A stretch of 12,604 nt of DNA from contig DQAM01000146.1 of assembly GCA_003523545.1 (NCBI GenBank), positions 1 to 12,604 of the forward strand, given 5' to 3'. The first letter of the stretch is position 1. The number at the start of each line of letters is the position of its first letter. Positions 1 to 6,333 of this stretch are shown one piece after another. The position numbers and the translations under genes were made by a program. The notes below the pieces were generated by a model that ran no database searches, was not told the origin of the DNA, and saw nothing but the letters and a program-made list of their open reading frames with translations. Source of the DNA: Dysgonomonas sp. (GTDB taxonomy: Bacteria > Bacteroidota > Bacteroidia > Bacteroidales > Dysgonomonadaceae).

Positions 1-313
1 ATTATAAAAAAGAAACATAGCAGGTATTGTTTATATTTTTTTTTCAGCAGATAACGCGGTACGAAAAAATAAATATTTGTATATAACGATATTAAATATA
101 CGGATAAGGTAATAAGGCTGATAAATGGAATAATGTCTCTTACTACTCCTATGCTGTCTCTTAAAATGTATGATGTCTGCCGGTATGATATCAGCGCGAA
201 TGACAGGATAAACAGGGCATGTCTCCATACCCTGTATTTAGGTTCGACTAAAAAGTTATATAATTTTGATTTTAGCATATACAGCTTCTTTATATTTGGT
301 CTTCAAAGATATA
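1..313. other. Non-coding stretch downstream of the TonB receptor gene
   Basis: I see no convincing gene here. The region follows the receptor stop codon. It contains a 9-base direct repeat, TGTCTCTTA, at 134-142 and 155-163 (21 bases apart, two helical turns), with a shorter TGTCT at 174-178, and a hairpin at 212-235 described separately. A 65-codon open frame on the minus strand (228 down to 31) starts inside that hairpin and has no recognisable domain or signal sequence, so I do not call it a gene. The function of the direct repeat is unknown. Confidence 0.55.
212..235 (-). terminator. Hairpin downstream of the TonB receptor, possible terminator
   Basis: ACAGGG (212-217) pairs with CCCTGT (230-235), and ATG (219-221) pairs with CAT (226-228). 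One mismatch separates the two stem parts, and the loop is four bases (TCTC). On the minus strand it lies about 80 bases past the receptor stop codon and is followed by only a short T run (TTTAT). The stem is clear. Its role as transcription end for the receptor operon is inferred, and the weak T tract makes it uncertain. Confidence 0.4.
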
Positions 314-2671
314 TTAAAAATCAAGTCTGTACACAATGTTGAAAATCGAATTTTTCAATCGTCTAGGTTCTATCACCTCTGTTTTAAGGTTGTACTCGTG
401 TCCGAAATATTCTTTATATCCGGTTGCATTAGCGCCCTTTACTGCAATTTCGTGCGAAACCTTATTACGGTTCATCCTGTAGCTGAATGTATAACTGGCA
501 ATAAACATTGGATTTAATTGCTTGGAATACGCCTTTGTCTCGTCATACTGGGTTTCTTTATCAGGATGGGCAAGAGTAGCTTGTTCGTCAACCGGGGAAT
601 ATCTGTCACCACCTTGTACTGTCAGCTTGATATTGGCACTGAGTACATCGCGTTTGTTTTTGCCTATCATCCATTCTTTTCCGAACAATCCGTTGATAAT
701 GTAGTTCCGATTGAATTTGGTACTGTGCCATACTCCGTCGCCTCCTGTATATTCTGAATTAAACACAGATGCTGTCAGCATGTAATACATTCCTTTTGTC
801 ATGTATTTTTCGAATGTAACATCTATTCCGTAATTTCGTCCTTTTCCTTTATTTACCAAAGCATCCTCTATATAAAACGAACTCCGGTTGAGTACAGAAT
901 ATGAACTGTCGGCTATTACGGGAACATCAAATAAATATTGGAAATAAGGTTCGATGCGCAGGTTCATATCGTCCGAAATCTGATAATTGTAAGATAACGC
1001 AATATGATGTGTTTTGGTAAAATCCAGGTCTTTGTTGACTAATTTGTCCCCTGTTGTTTTTGTCTTTACAAAATATACATCCATTTTCTCCATACGGCTG
1101 TGCAGTCCATAGGCCAGTCCGAAAGAACTTTTTGATGAGGCCTGCCATTTTATGGAGGCACGGGGTTCGATCGTCCAACTGTTGTTGAGTGTAAGGAATT
1201 GACCGTTGATGCCTAATGTAGCGGAAATTTTGTCATTAAAATTGAAAAGAGAACTTGTATAGGTCGAAATAAGGTTTGTATTTCCTTTTCCCTGAGAGAT
1301 AATTTCTAATGGCAGACCTTCCAGCGGTGCTAATTTTGTGTCCATGTCATACCTCATATTGGTAAAAGTAAATCCCGTTTTGTTGGTATGCTTTGAACTA
1401 TATTTTTTGTTGAAATAAGAAGTTAGGATCAGGTTCGTATTTTTTGAGTTAAAATCAAGATATGGAGTCGAATTCATATCGAAATCGTATATATCTTCCC
1501 ATGCTTTGGATTTCGAGTAGGTAAGGGCTAATGTGGTTTTCAAGACAGAATTGTTGTCGAAAAAGTAACGATGCCCTATGCCAGTAGCGGCAGAAGTCTG
1601 GTTCATCCTCGAGTCTTTAGAATCGTCTTTGTAATCCCATTCATCAGGTGTGGTGATTTCAGGTTTTATTTTGTCTTTAAGTGCAGTTCCCCAGATAGAA
1701 AAGATACCCGCTTTTCTGGTAGGGAAATTTAGCTTGAAGTTTAAATCCTGATAGTCCAGCAATTGCTCCATATCACCGGCTGGACTAACTTTGTTGAGCA
1801 AACCGGTAGTCGAATAGCGGTAATTGAAAATGTAAGAAGAATTGTGATTTTTGCTTATGGGCCCTTCCGAAGCTATATCTAACCCTAATATTCCTGCCTG
1901 GAATGTGTGCTGATATTTCCGGTTGTTACCGTTGCGGAGTTTCATATCGAAAACGCCTGATACTGCGTTGTTATACTCGGCCGGGAATGCTCCTGTAAAG
2001 AAATCGGAATTCCCCAGAACATTATTGCTCAAAGAAGATAATATACCTCCGCCTAAAGTTGCAACATCGGCAAAGTGGTTGGGATTAGGTATTTCTACAT
2101 CTTCGAGCCTCCATTGAAGCAGGCTGGGGGCATTGCCGTGTACCGAAATACCATTGTTTCCTATACCCGGGGAAATACCGGCAAAAGAACTAACCAGCCT
2201 GGCAGGGTCATCCAAGCCTCCGGCATATCGGGAAGCTTCTTCCGTACTGAGCATATGCCCGCCGAATAATGCCATATCATTAAGAGGCAGATTCTTATTT
2301 ACCTGATTGGTAACGACTACCTCTCCTAATTCACTTACATTTTCTTTCAACTGGATTTCCAGATTAACTTCTTTGGCTGAGGTGACTAAGATTTCACGTA
2401 TAATGCTAGTCTCGTAACCAACGGATGTGGCTTGTAGATCGTGTCTTCCTATAGGAATATTTTCTAGCCGGAACATTCCATTGTCGTCGGTCATGGTGCC
2501 GATTTCAGGCATATCCAGTAATCCGACCGATACATAAGATAAGGGTGCTCCTGAAGAACGGTCGACAACGGTACCTTGTATGTTCTGGGTTATTTGTTTA
2601 TTCTGGGCTGTTATATTCAATGATGTGAATATCATCAGAACGGATAGTATGGTTGTAAATATTTGTTTCAT
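314..2671 (-). CDS. TonB-dependent outer-membrane receptor with CarboxypepD_reg-like N-terminal domain
   Basis: A 785-residue outer-membrane receptor that would import a ligand using energy from the TonB complex. Residues 1-22 are a signal peptide ending in ITA-Q. Residues about 31-105 form a carboxypeptidase-D-like beta-sandwich (IQGTVVDRSSGAPLSYVSV, then DDNGMFRL and GYE), the usual N-terminal extension of Bacteroidota receptors. A TonB-box-like stretch, SELGEVVVT, sits at about 113-121. The plug follows to about 250 and includes HGNAPSLLQWRLEDVEIPNPNHF. The rest is a beta-barrel ending in an aromatic residue (VYRLDF), as expected for outer-membrane insertion. No SusD-like lipoprotein lies beside it, so it is probably not a glycan-utilisation (SusCD) receptor; the ligand is unknown. 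It is the last gene of a leftward cluster, 31 bases after the small HU-like gene. Confidence 0.92.
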   Translation of the reverse strand: MKQIFTTILSVLMIFTSLNITAQNKQITQNIQGTVVDRSSGAPLSYVSVGLLDMPEIGTMTDDNGMFRLENIPIGRHDLQATSVGYETSIIREILVTSAKEVNLEIQLKENVSELGEVVVTNQVNKNLPLNDMALFGGHMLSTEEASRYAGGLDDPARLVSSFAGISPGIGNNGISVHGNAPSLLQWRLEDVEIPNPNHFADVATLGGGILSSLSNNVLGNSDFFTGAFPAEYNNAVSGVFDMKLRNGNNRKYQHTFQAGILGLDIASEGPISKNHNSSYIFNYRYSTTGLLNKVSPAGDMEQLLDYQDLNFKLNFPTRKAGIFSIWGTALKDKIKPEITTPDEWDYKDDSKDSRMNQTSAATGIGHRYFFDNNSVLKTTLALTYSKSKAWEDIYDFDMNSTPYLDFNSKNTNLILTSYFNKKYSSKHTNKTGFTFTNMRYDMDTKLAPLEGLPLEIISQGKGNTNLISTYTSSLFNFNDKISATLGINGQFLTLNNSWTIEPRASIKWQASSKSSFGLAYGLHSRMEKMDVYFVKTKTTGDKLVNKDLDFTKTHHIALSYNYQISDDMNLRIEPYFQYLFDVPVIADSSYSVLNRSSFYIEDALVNKGKGRNYGIDVTFEKYMTKGMYYMLTASVFNSEYTGGDGVWHSTKFNRNYIINGLFGKEWMIGKNKRDVLSANIKLTVQGGDRYSPVDEQATLAHPDKETQYDETKAYSKQLNPMFIASYTFSYRMNRNKVSHEIAVKGANATGYKEYFGHEYNLKTEVIEPRRLKNSIFNIVYRLDF

Positions 2672-2702
2672 GATTTATATGTATTGAATGTTTTTGGTTT
2701 AT

Positions 2703-2879
2703 TTATTTTTTCAGGATAGTCATTAGGTTATATAGTTTTTCAAAAATACTTTTTGCTCCTTTCGATGCTTCAAGTTCATCGCTCATTACTTTTTCCAGGG
2801 CTTTCAAAACCTTCTCGCAATCTGTATATCCGATACCGGATAGTTCAGACGTCTTCATTACTAATTCTCTATTATTCAT
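2703..2879 (-). CDS. Small protein (58 aa) resembling the dimerisation half of HU/IHF
   Basis: An ATG at 2879 opens a 58-codon frame ending in TAA at 2703. The protein begins MNNRELVMKTSELSGIGYTD and continues CEKVLKALEKVMSDELE. This follows the HU/IHF N-terminal pattern: short Met-Asn start, helix, SG/TG turn, then a helix with Glu-Lys-Val-Leu-x-Ala-Leu. After about residue 40, where HU would continue into its beta-saddle and DNA-binding arms, it instead has a third helix-like segment and ends in KK. The arms are therefore absent rather than lost by a visible frameshift. An A-rich leader typical of the phylum precedes the start. It lies 69 bases after the protease homologue gene and 31 bases before the receptor gene, so it probably shares their transcript. 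The HU resemblance is by eye only; it could be an unrelated three-helix protein. Confidence 0.65.
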   Translation of the reverse strand: MNNRELVMKTSELSGIGYTDCEKVLKALEKVMSDELEASKGAKSIFEKLYNLMTILKK

Positions 2880-2948
2880 CTTTTTATTTTTAAATTATGA
2901 TTATTAATGTTGATGTAAATGTATCCTCAAATAGATTATGCTTCATAT

Positions 2949-3851
2949 TTATGATACGGAACGGGCTTTTTCTGATACGAACGGTTGTTTTTTGTATACA
3001 AAGTTTTTCAATGGTGCTTCGAAAAACATATTCCTTTCTTTGATGAGGATGATTAGTGAAACAACAAGCAGAATGCCCGTTTGTATAATTTTACTGTCGG
3101 GGTGGGGGGCAAACAGTTCGTTGAAGAATCCGGCAGTTATGTGGAATATCATTGTAATAATAATATTACGACCTGTTTTGTAATAGAGCCAATTCATTAT
3201 TATGACAAACGGTATAATACTAAGTAGAAAATTAACCCCGTATATCCATCCTGTTTCTACTACGTTGCTTTGGTAATAATCCCTGATTGTGGAAAGAGGT
3301 ATATGCCATATCCCCCAGAAAGCACCGAAAATCAGAGAGGTTTTGAAAAGATTAAATTTACTTCTTAAACTGTCGGTTCCGTACGAATGCCAGGCTAATT
3401 CTTCAATAATGGGAGCGATTATCAACAAGAACCATACAGGGAATATTCCTGATGTAAAAGTGAAGTTTCCTGTAATGATAAACTGAGAGGGACTGTATCC
3501 GAATAGCAATGAAATCCATTGTGCCGTCATTATACTTACAGGCATAATCAGGCATGCCGATAAAAAGTACTGGGGCTTTACATCTTTAAAGTTGAAAAAC
3601 CGCTTTTTTACATCTTCGATTAACAATGGCTGATTGGATATGAGTGAAAATGCTATTGCCACAGGAGCCAGGAGCCCGATAAATGCCAATATGCTCGAGA
3701 TAGTGAGGTATATCTCCTGATGAGGTGTGATATGGCTTACATATCCGGCTCCAAACCAGAATATCCACGGAATAAGAATGGATAAGAGGTAAAATGTGTT
3801 TACTTTTTTGTATTTGTAAACGATTGACGGCGAATTCTCTAAAGTTCTCAT
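2949..3851 (-). CDS. CPBP-family (CAAX/Abi-type) intramembrane metalloprotease homologue
   Basis: A 300-residue inner-membrane protein with about eight hydrophobic segments. The family signature is present: the glutamate pair E150-E151 in IIEELAWHSYG, H183 in FGAFWGIWH, and H237 in IFHITAGFFN. In CPBP proteases these residues hold the catalytic metal and water. Two positions deviate from the usual motifs: the arginine of EExxxR is histidine (H155), and the Asn/Asp four residues after the last histidine is glycine (G241), with N244 nearby. It may still be active because the glutamates and both histidines remain. Relatives act in prenyl-protein processing, bacteriocin processing or immunity and regulated proteolysis; nothing here fixes the substrate. 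It is the first gene of the leftward cluster and is divergent from the barrel-protein gene at 4175. The ATG at 3851 fits the promoter at 3892-3932. Confidence 0.85.
   Translation of the reverse strand: MRTLENSPSIVYKYKKVNTFYLLSILIPWIFWFGAGYVSHITPHQEIYLTISSILAFIGLLAPVAIAFSLISNQPLLIEDVKKRFFNFKDVKPQYFLSACLIMPVSIMTAQWISLLFGYSPSQFIITGNFTFTSGIFPVWFLLIIAPIIEELAWHSYGTDSLRSKFNLFKTSLIFGAFWGIWHIPLSTIRDYYQSNVVETGWIYGVNFLLSIIPFVIIMNWLYYKTGRNIIITMIFHITAGFFNELFAPHPDSKIIQTGILLVVSLIILIKERNMFFEAPLKNFVYKKQPFVSEKARSVS
2991..3002. repeat. Perfect 12-base palindrome TTTGTATACAAA inside the protease homologue gene
   Basis: TTTGTATACAAA reads the same on both strands. It lies in the 3' end of the protease homologue gene, where it encodes part of NFVYKKQ, 112 bases upstream of the start of the small HU-like gene. 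The same 12-mer occurs in the protease homologue's own upstream region (3946-3957). It could be an operator for an internal promoter. Coincidence is possible, because the coding sequence partly constrains it. Confidence 0.35.
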
Positions 3852-3891
3852 GTTGCATGTTTTTATGATGATTAATCTGATATTTACATCA

Positions 3892-3932
3892 CAAAACTAC
3901 AAGGCATAACGCTGTCTTATCTGAAAATGAGA
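3892..3932 (-). promoter_or_regulatory. Promoter of the CPBP-protease cluster
   Basis: On the minus strand, TCTCATTTTCA (3932-3922) is followed after exactly 22 bases by TAGTTTTG (3899-3892), a perfect match to the Bacteroides -7 box TAnnTTTG. The start codon is at 3851, giving a leader of roughly 35 bases. There is no exact -33 TTTG; the TTTTC within the 11-base element lies near that position. The same arrangement faces the other way at 4090-4130. Confidence 0.6.
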
Positions 3933-3945
3933 CGGAGGGGTATAT

Positions 3946-3978
3946 TTTGTATACAAATAGTAGTTTTTTGTATACATT
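3946..3978. promoter_or_regulatory. Two in-phase palindromes, candidate operator
   Basis: TTTGTATACAAA (3946-3957, perfect palindrome) and TTTGTATACATT (3967-3978, two mismatches to the palindrome) have centres 21 bases apart, two turns of the helix, so dimers bound there would lie on the same face of the DNA. Relative to the predicted protease promoter they lie about 65 and 87 bases upstream of transcription start, a position more typical of activator than repressor sites. The binding protein is unknown. Confidence 0.5.
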
Positions 3979-4049
3979 GTAAGTTTGGTAAGATATTATC
4001 GCCCTATTACATAAAAGTTGTGAGAATTTTTCTTTATTTTAATTGTTTT

Positions 4050-4077
4050 CATCTTTGGCTAGAATAATCCCCAGATG
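4050..4077. repeat. Imperfect hairpin in the divergent intergenic region
   Basis: CATCTTTGG (4050-4058) can pair with CCCCAGATG (4069-4077), with a two-by-two internal mismatch and a ten-base loop. It lies upstream of both predicted transcription starts, so it is not expected in either mRNA. It could be a weak protein-binding dyad. Confidence 0.3.
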
Positions 4078-4089
4078 AAGAAAACTTAA

Positions 4090-4130
4090 TCTCATTTTCA
4101 TACCATATATATATTGACTTCTCACCTTTG
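4090..4130 (+). promoter_or_regulatory. Promoter of the beta-barrel protein operon
   Basis: TCTCATTTTCA (4090-4100) is followed after exactly 22 bases by CACCTTTG (4123-4130), one base from the -7 consensus TAnnTTTG. The bases after the box, TTTGTCATATAAA, match those after the divergent promoter's box (TTTGTGATGTAAA) in all but two positions. The start codon is at 4175. The element, spacing and downstream match shared with the opposite promoter are the main support, since the -7 box itself is imperfect. Confidence 0.55.
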
Positions 4131-4174
4131 TCATATAAAACAAAATACAACTGCATTTTTATTACTAACTTAAA

Positions 4175-4804
4175 ATGACAAAAGTTATGAGAACCAAAAT
4201 TATTTTTACCTTTATTTTCCTGATGGGATTAATAGTATCAGCATCTGCAAAAAAGAAACCGGGTAAAACTACCGATGTTTATCTCAAAGCCGGGGTGAAT
4301 CTTTCTAATGCTCATGGTGTAAAGCCTAACGTACCCGATAAAGATTTCAAGACGGGATTTAATGTCGGATTACAAGCAGATACCAGATTAGATGGTCATT
4401 TGTATTTCCAATCCGGTATTTTCTTTACGAAAAAAGGTGTAGAATATAATTCAAAAGGAAAGGATGAATCGACAAAAATCAACCAGATGTATCTACAATT
4501 ACCACTAGCTTTAGCATACAAATTTCATTTAGATAGAAAGACCCATCTGGTATTGAACTTCGGTCCGTATGTAACATACGGTATAGCCGGGAAAGTAGAT
4601 GACGGAGGTGCTAAAAAGCACGACACTTTTGATAAAGCCGGATTAAAACGTTTTGACGCAGGTCTGTTAGGAGGAATAGGGTTTGAATTCGACCGTATTC
4701 TGTTAGGAGTAAATTATGAACACGGACTATTAGACATTGCTCAGGCAAAAAAAGAATCCTACAAGAACCAGAATATATCGATTTCATTAGGTTATAAATT
4801 CTAA
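4175..4804 (+). CDS. Outer-membrane beta-barrel protein (porin-family, OMP_b-brl-like)
   Basis: A 209-residue secreted protein. The N-terminus has a signal peptide (hydrophobic IIFTFIFLMGLIVSASA, cut before KKK). The mature part alternates short amphipathic strands and turns: YLKAGVNLSNAHG, FKTGFNVGLQAD, LYFQSGIFFTKKGVEY, MYLQLPLALAYKFH, LVLNFGPYVTYGIAG, FDAGLLGGIGFEF, ILLGVNYEHGLLD and ISISLGYKF. This fits an eight-stranded barrel of the outer-membrane beta-barrel family common in Bacteroidota (PF13568-like), and the C-terminus ends in phenylalanine. Its role is not known; such barrels may be structural, adhesive or sensory. Translation could also start at M5 (4187), which leaves a more typical MRTK signal peptide. 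It is the first gene of a two-gene operon with the next gene, nine bases on, and is divergent from the protease homologue with a matching promoter. Confidence 0.85.
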   Translation: MTKVMRTKIIFTFIFLMGLIVSASAKKKPGKTTDVYLKAGVNLSNAHGVKPNVPDKDFKTGFNVGLQADTRLDGHLYFQSGIFFTKKGVEYNSKGKDESTKINQMYLQLPLALAYKFHLDRKTHLVLNFGPYVTYGIAGKVDDGGAKKHDTFDKAGLKRFDAGLLGGIGFEFDRILLGVNYEHGLLDIAQAKKESYKNQNISISLGYKF

Positions 4805-4813
4805 AAAAAAATT

Positions 4814-5488
4814 ATGAGAAAGAATATTATATTCTCAATATTAATAGGAATATTATCCTTTGCTTCTGTATCAACCTTAATGGCTCAACCTAAGCCTCAT
4901 CCACGTCATGGGCACGGACCTGGCGGAAACAGCCAGCTTAATCAAGTAGCTACGTACAGTGGTAGTGTGACAGAATGGGCTTTTAATGATGACTTCGTAT
5001 ACGACGGATTATATTTGAAAACCGGAGAAACCACTCTTTTTGTGAAGTTTCCACCACATTTGGGACAGCAAATCAGGTCTTTGGGAAATAATATAAGCGT
5101 GAACGGTGTATTAAGATATACACCCGAAGGACGCCAGGAACTGAAAATGGTAAGTGTCACCGCAAAAGGACAAACTGTATATGACCAAAAACCGTCACCT
5201 CGTGCTCTACCACAGCAGGAATCCTTTATTACCGGGAATGCAAAGGTGAAGCAAATGCAGATCAATAAAAGAGGTGAAGCATGCGGATATATATTGGATA
5301 ACGGGGTAGTCTTACGCATTCCGCCTCATATTGCACTTCAGCTTTCGCAAATGGTGCAGGTAGGTTCTACGATTGGATATACCGGAATAGAAAAAGAGTT
5401 GAAAGACGGACAGGTACAGGCGCAGAACTATAAAATTGTACGCAGTCAGACCATATCTGTAAACGGTACCCAATATATGGTCAAATAG
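4814..5488 (+). CDS. Secreted His-rich periplasmic protein with two tandem PPH repeats
   Basis: A 224-residue protein with signal peptide 1-25 (LMAQ, then PKPHP). Directly after cleavage comes a Pro/His/Gly-rich segment (PKPHPRHGHGPGG, with H29, H32, H34) that could bind a metal or act as a flexible linker. The rest is an internal duplication. Repeat one (about 46-120) contains LFVKFPPHLGQQIRSL, and repeat two (about 138-214) contains VLRIPPHIALQLSQMV. Each reads as a strand-rich unit with the core K/R-x-PPH-x-x-x-Q-I/L followed by a turn and G-x-x-x-Y-T, which would suit a small OB-like beta-barrel. I do not recognise a named family. It shares an operon with the barrel protein, nine bases apart, and is closed by a strong terminator. 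The two-component system downstream may sense or regulate it; that is inference. Confidence 0.8.
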   Translation: MRKNIIFSILIGILSFASVSTLMAQPKPHPRHGHGPGGNSQLNQVATYSGSVTEWAFNDDFVYDGLYLKTGETTLFVKFPPHLGQQIRSLGNNISVNGVLRYTPEGRQELKMVSVTAKGQTVYDQKPSPRALPQQESFITGNAKVKQMQINKRGEACGYILDNGVVLRIPPHIALQLSQMVQVGSTIGYTGIEKELKDGQVQAQNYKIVRSQTISVNGTQYMVK

Positions 5489-5510
5489 TGGAAGAAGTTA
5501 ATCTGTATTA

Positions 5511-5543
5511 TAGAGACAGGGGGGGATAAGCCCCTGTCTTTAT
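5511..5543 (+). terminator. Rho-independent terminator of the barrel/periplasmic operon
   Basis: A 12-pair stem: 5511-5522 (TAGAGACAGGGG) pairs with 5531-5542 (CCCCTGTCTTTA), with one G-T pair, closing an eight-base loop GGGATAAG. Eight or nine of the pairs are very stable (GACAGGGG/CCCCTGTC). It begins 22 bases after the stop codon at 5488 and runs into T-rich sequence. It separates the structural operon from the regulatory genes. Confidence 0.85.
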
Positions 5544-5578
5544 AGTATATATAAAACTATGTACATGAAATATATATG

Positions 5579-5586
5579 TATATTTG
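5579..5586 (+). promoter_or_regulatory. -7 box of the two-component operon promoter
   Basis: TATATTTG matches the Bacteroides -7 consensus TAnnTTTG perfectly and lies 44 bases before the response-regulator start at 5631. No good -33 TTTG stands 19-21 bases upstream, so the promoter may need an activator. A six-base inverted repeat, TCAGGT (5593-5598) and ACCTGA (5624-5629), brackets the leader just before the start codon. It is short and may be chance. Confidence 0.5.
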
Positions 5587-5630
5587 TATATCTCAGGTGA
5601 AACTACAGGATAAATTAAAAATGACCTGAC

Positions 5631-6317
5631 ATGAAAATACTACTCATCGAAGATGAAAAGAATCTGGCTTTATTTGTAGAAAAAGGATTGCAACAGGCAG
5701 GATATAGCGTAGAGAAAACAAATGACGGAAGTAAAGGTATGGAAATGGCCGCTTCTGAAACTTTTGATCTTATATTACTCGATTTGATGCTTCCTGGGAT
5801 TAACGGATTCGATCTACTGAAAAATCTCAGGAGCTTCGTGGTAAAAACACCGCTTATAATTATCAGTGCCCTGTCTAATACCGAGCATGTAGTGAAAGGT
5901 CTTGATCTGGGCGCAGTAGATTATATAAAAAAACCTTTCGATTGGGATGAACTGCTGGCAAGGATACGCGTGATTCAGAAAAAAAACTCTCATAACAGTT
6001 CCGGTAAAATAACCATCGAAGATTTAACGATAGATATAATCGGCAGGAAAGTCATTCGCGCAGAAAAGGAAATAAGGCTCACGGCTAAAGAGTATTTATT
6101 ATTGGAGTATCTTGCCCGGAATGCTAACCGCATTGTCAGCAAAACGCAGATCATGGAATATGTATGGGAACTGGATTTCGATCCGGGAAGCAATATAGTA
6201 GAAGTACATATATATCAGTTGCGTCAGAAAATAGATAAAGGATTTGACTTTCCTTTGATAGAAACAGTGGTCGGACTTGGATATATCCTGAAAGGAGAAA
6301 AAGAAATAAACCGGTAA
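5631..6317 (+). CDS. OmpR/PhoB-family response regulator
   Basis: A 228-residue two-domain transcription factor. The receiver domain (1-about 115) has the acidic pocket E7-D8, the phosphorylation site D51 (LILLDLMLPG), switch S79 (IIISALS) and K101 before P102 (DYIKKPF). The C-terminal winged-helix domain (about 130-225) has the expected landmarks: LTAKEYLLLEYLA, VSKTQIMEYVW, the recognition helix region NIVEVHIYQLRQKID, and the wing VVGLGYIL. All catalytic residues are present, so it should be a working, phosphorylation-controlled DNA-binding protein. Its partner kinase starts 16 bases after its stop codon. Likely targets include the divergent operon just upstream, since adjacent regulators often control their neighbours; this is not shown by the sequence. 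Confidence 0.95.
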   Translation: MKILLIEDEKNLALFVEKGLQQAGYSVEKTNDGSKGMEMAASETFDLILLDLMLPGINGFDLLKNLRSFVVKTPLIIISALSNTEHVVKGLDLGAVDYIKKPFDWDELLARIRVIQKKNSHNSSGKITIEDLTIDIIGRKVIRAEKEIRLTAKEYLLLEYLARNANRIVSKTQIMEYVWELDFDPGSNIVEVHIYQLRQKIDKGFDFPLIETVVGLGYILKGEKEINR

Positions 6318-6333
6318 ACACCTTAAAGAATGT

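Noticed and set aside
31..228. 65-codon minus-strand frame beginning METCPVYPV
   Set aside because: No recognisable domain or signal peptide, unusual composition, and its start lies inside a hairpin. It looks like a chance frame in AT-rich non-coding DNA.
3586..3858. 90-codon minus-strand frame overlapping the start of the CPBP protease homologue
   Set aside because: It is in another frame of the same strand and lacks any motif. The protease frame carries the family motifs and continuous membrane helices.
4942..5319. 125-codon antisense frame within the periplasmic protein gene
   Set aside because: It is Cys/Pro/Ser-rich without domains, opposite a well-supported secreted protein with an internal repeat.
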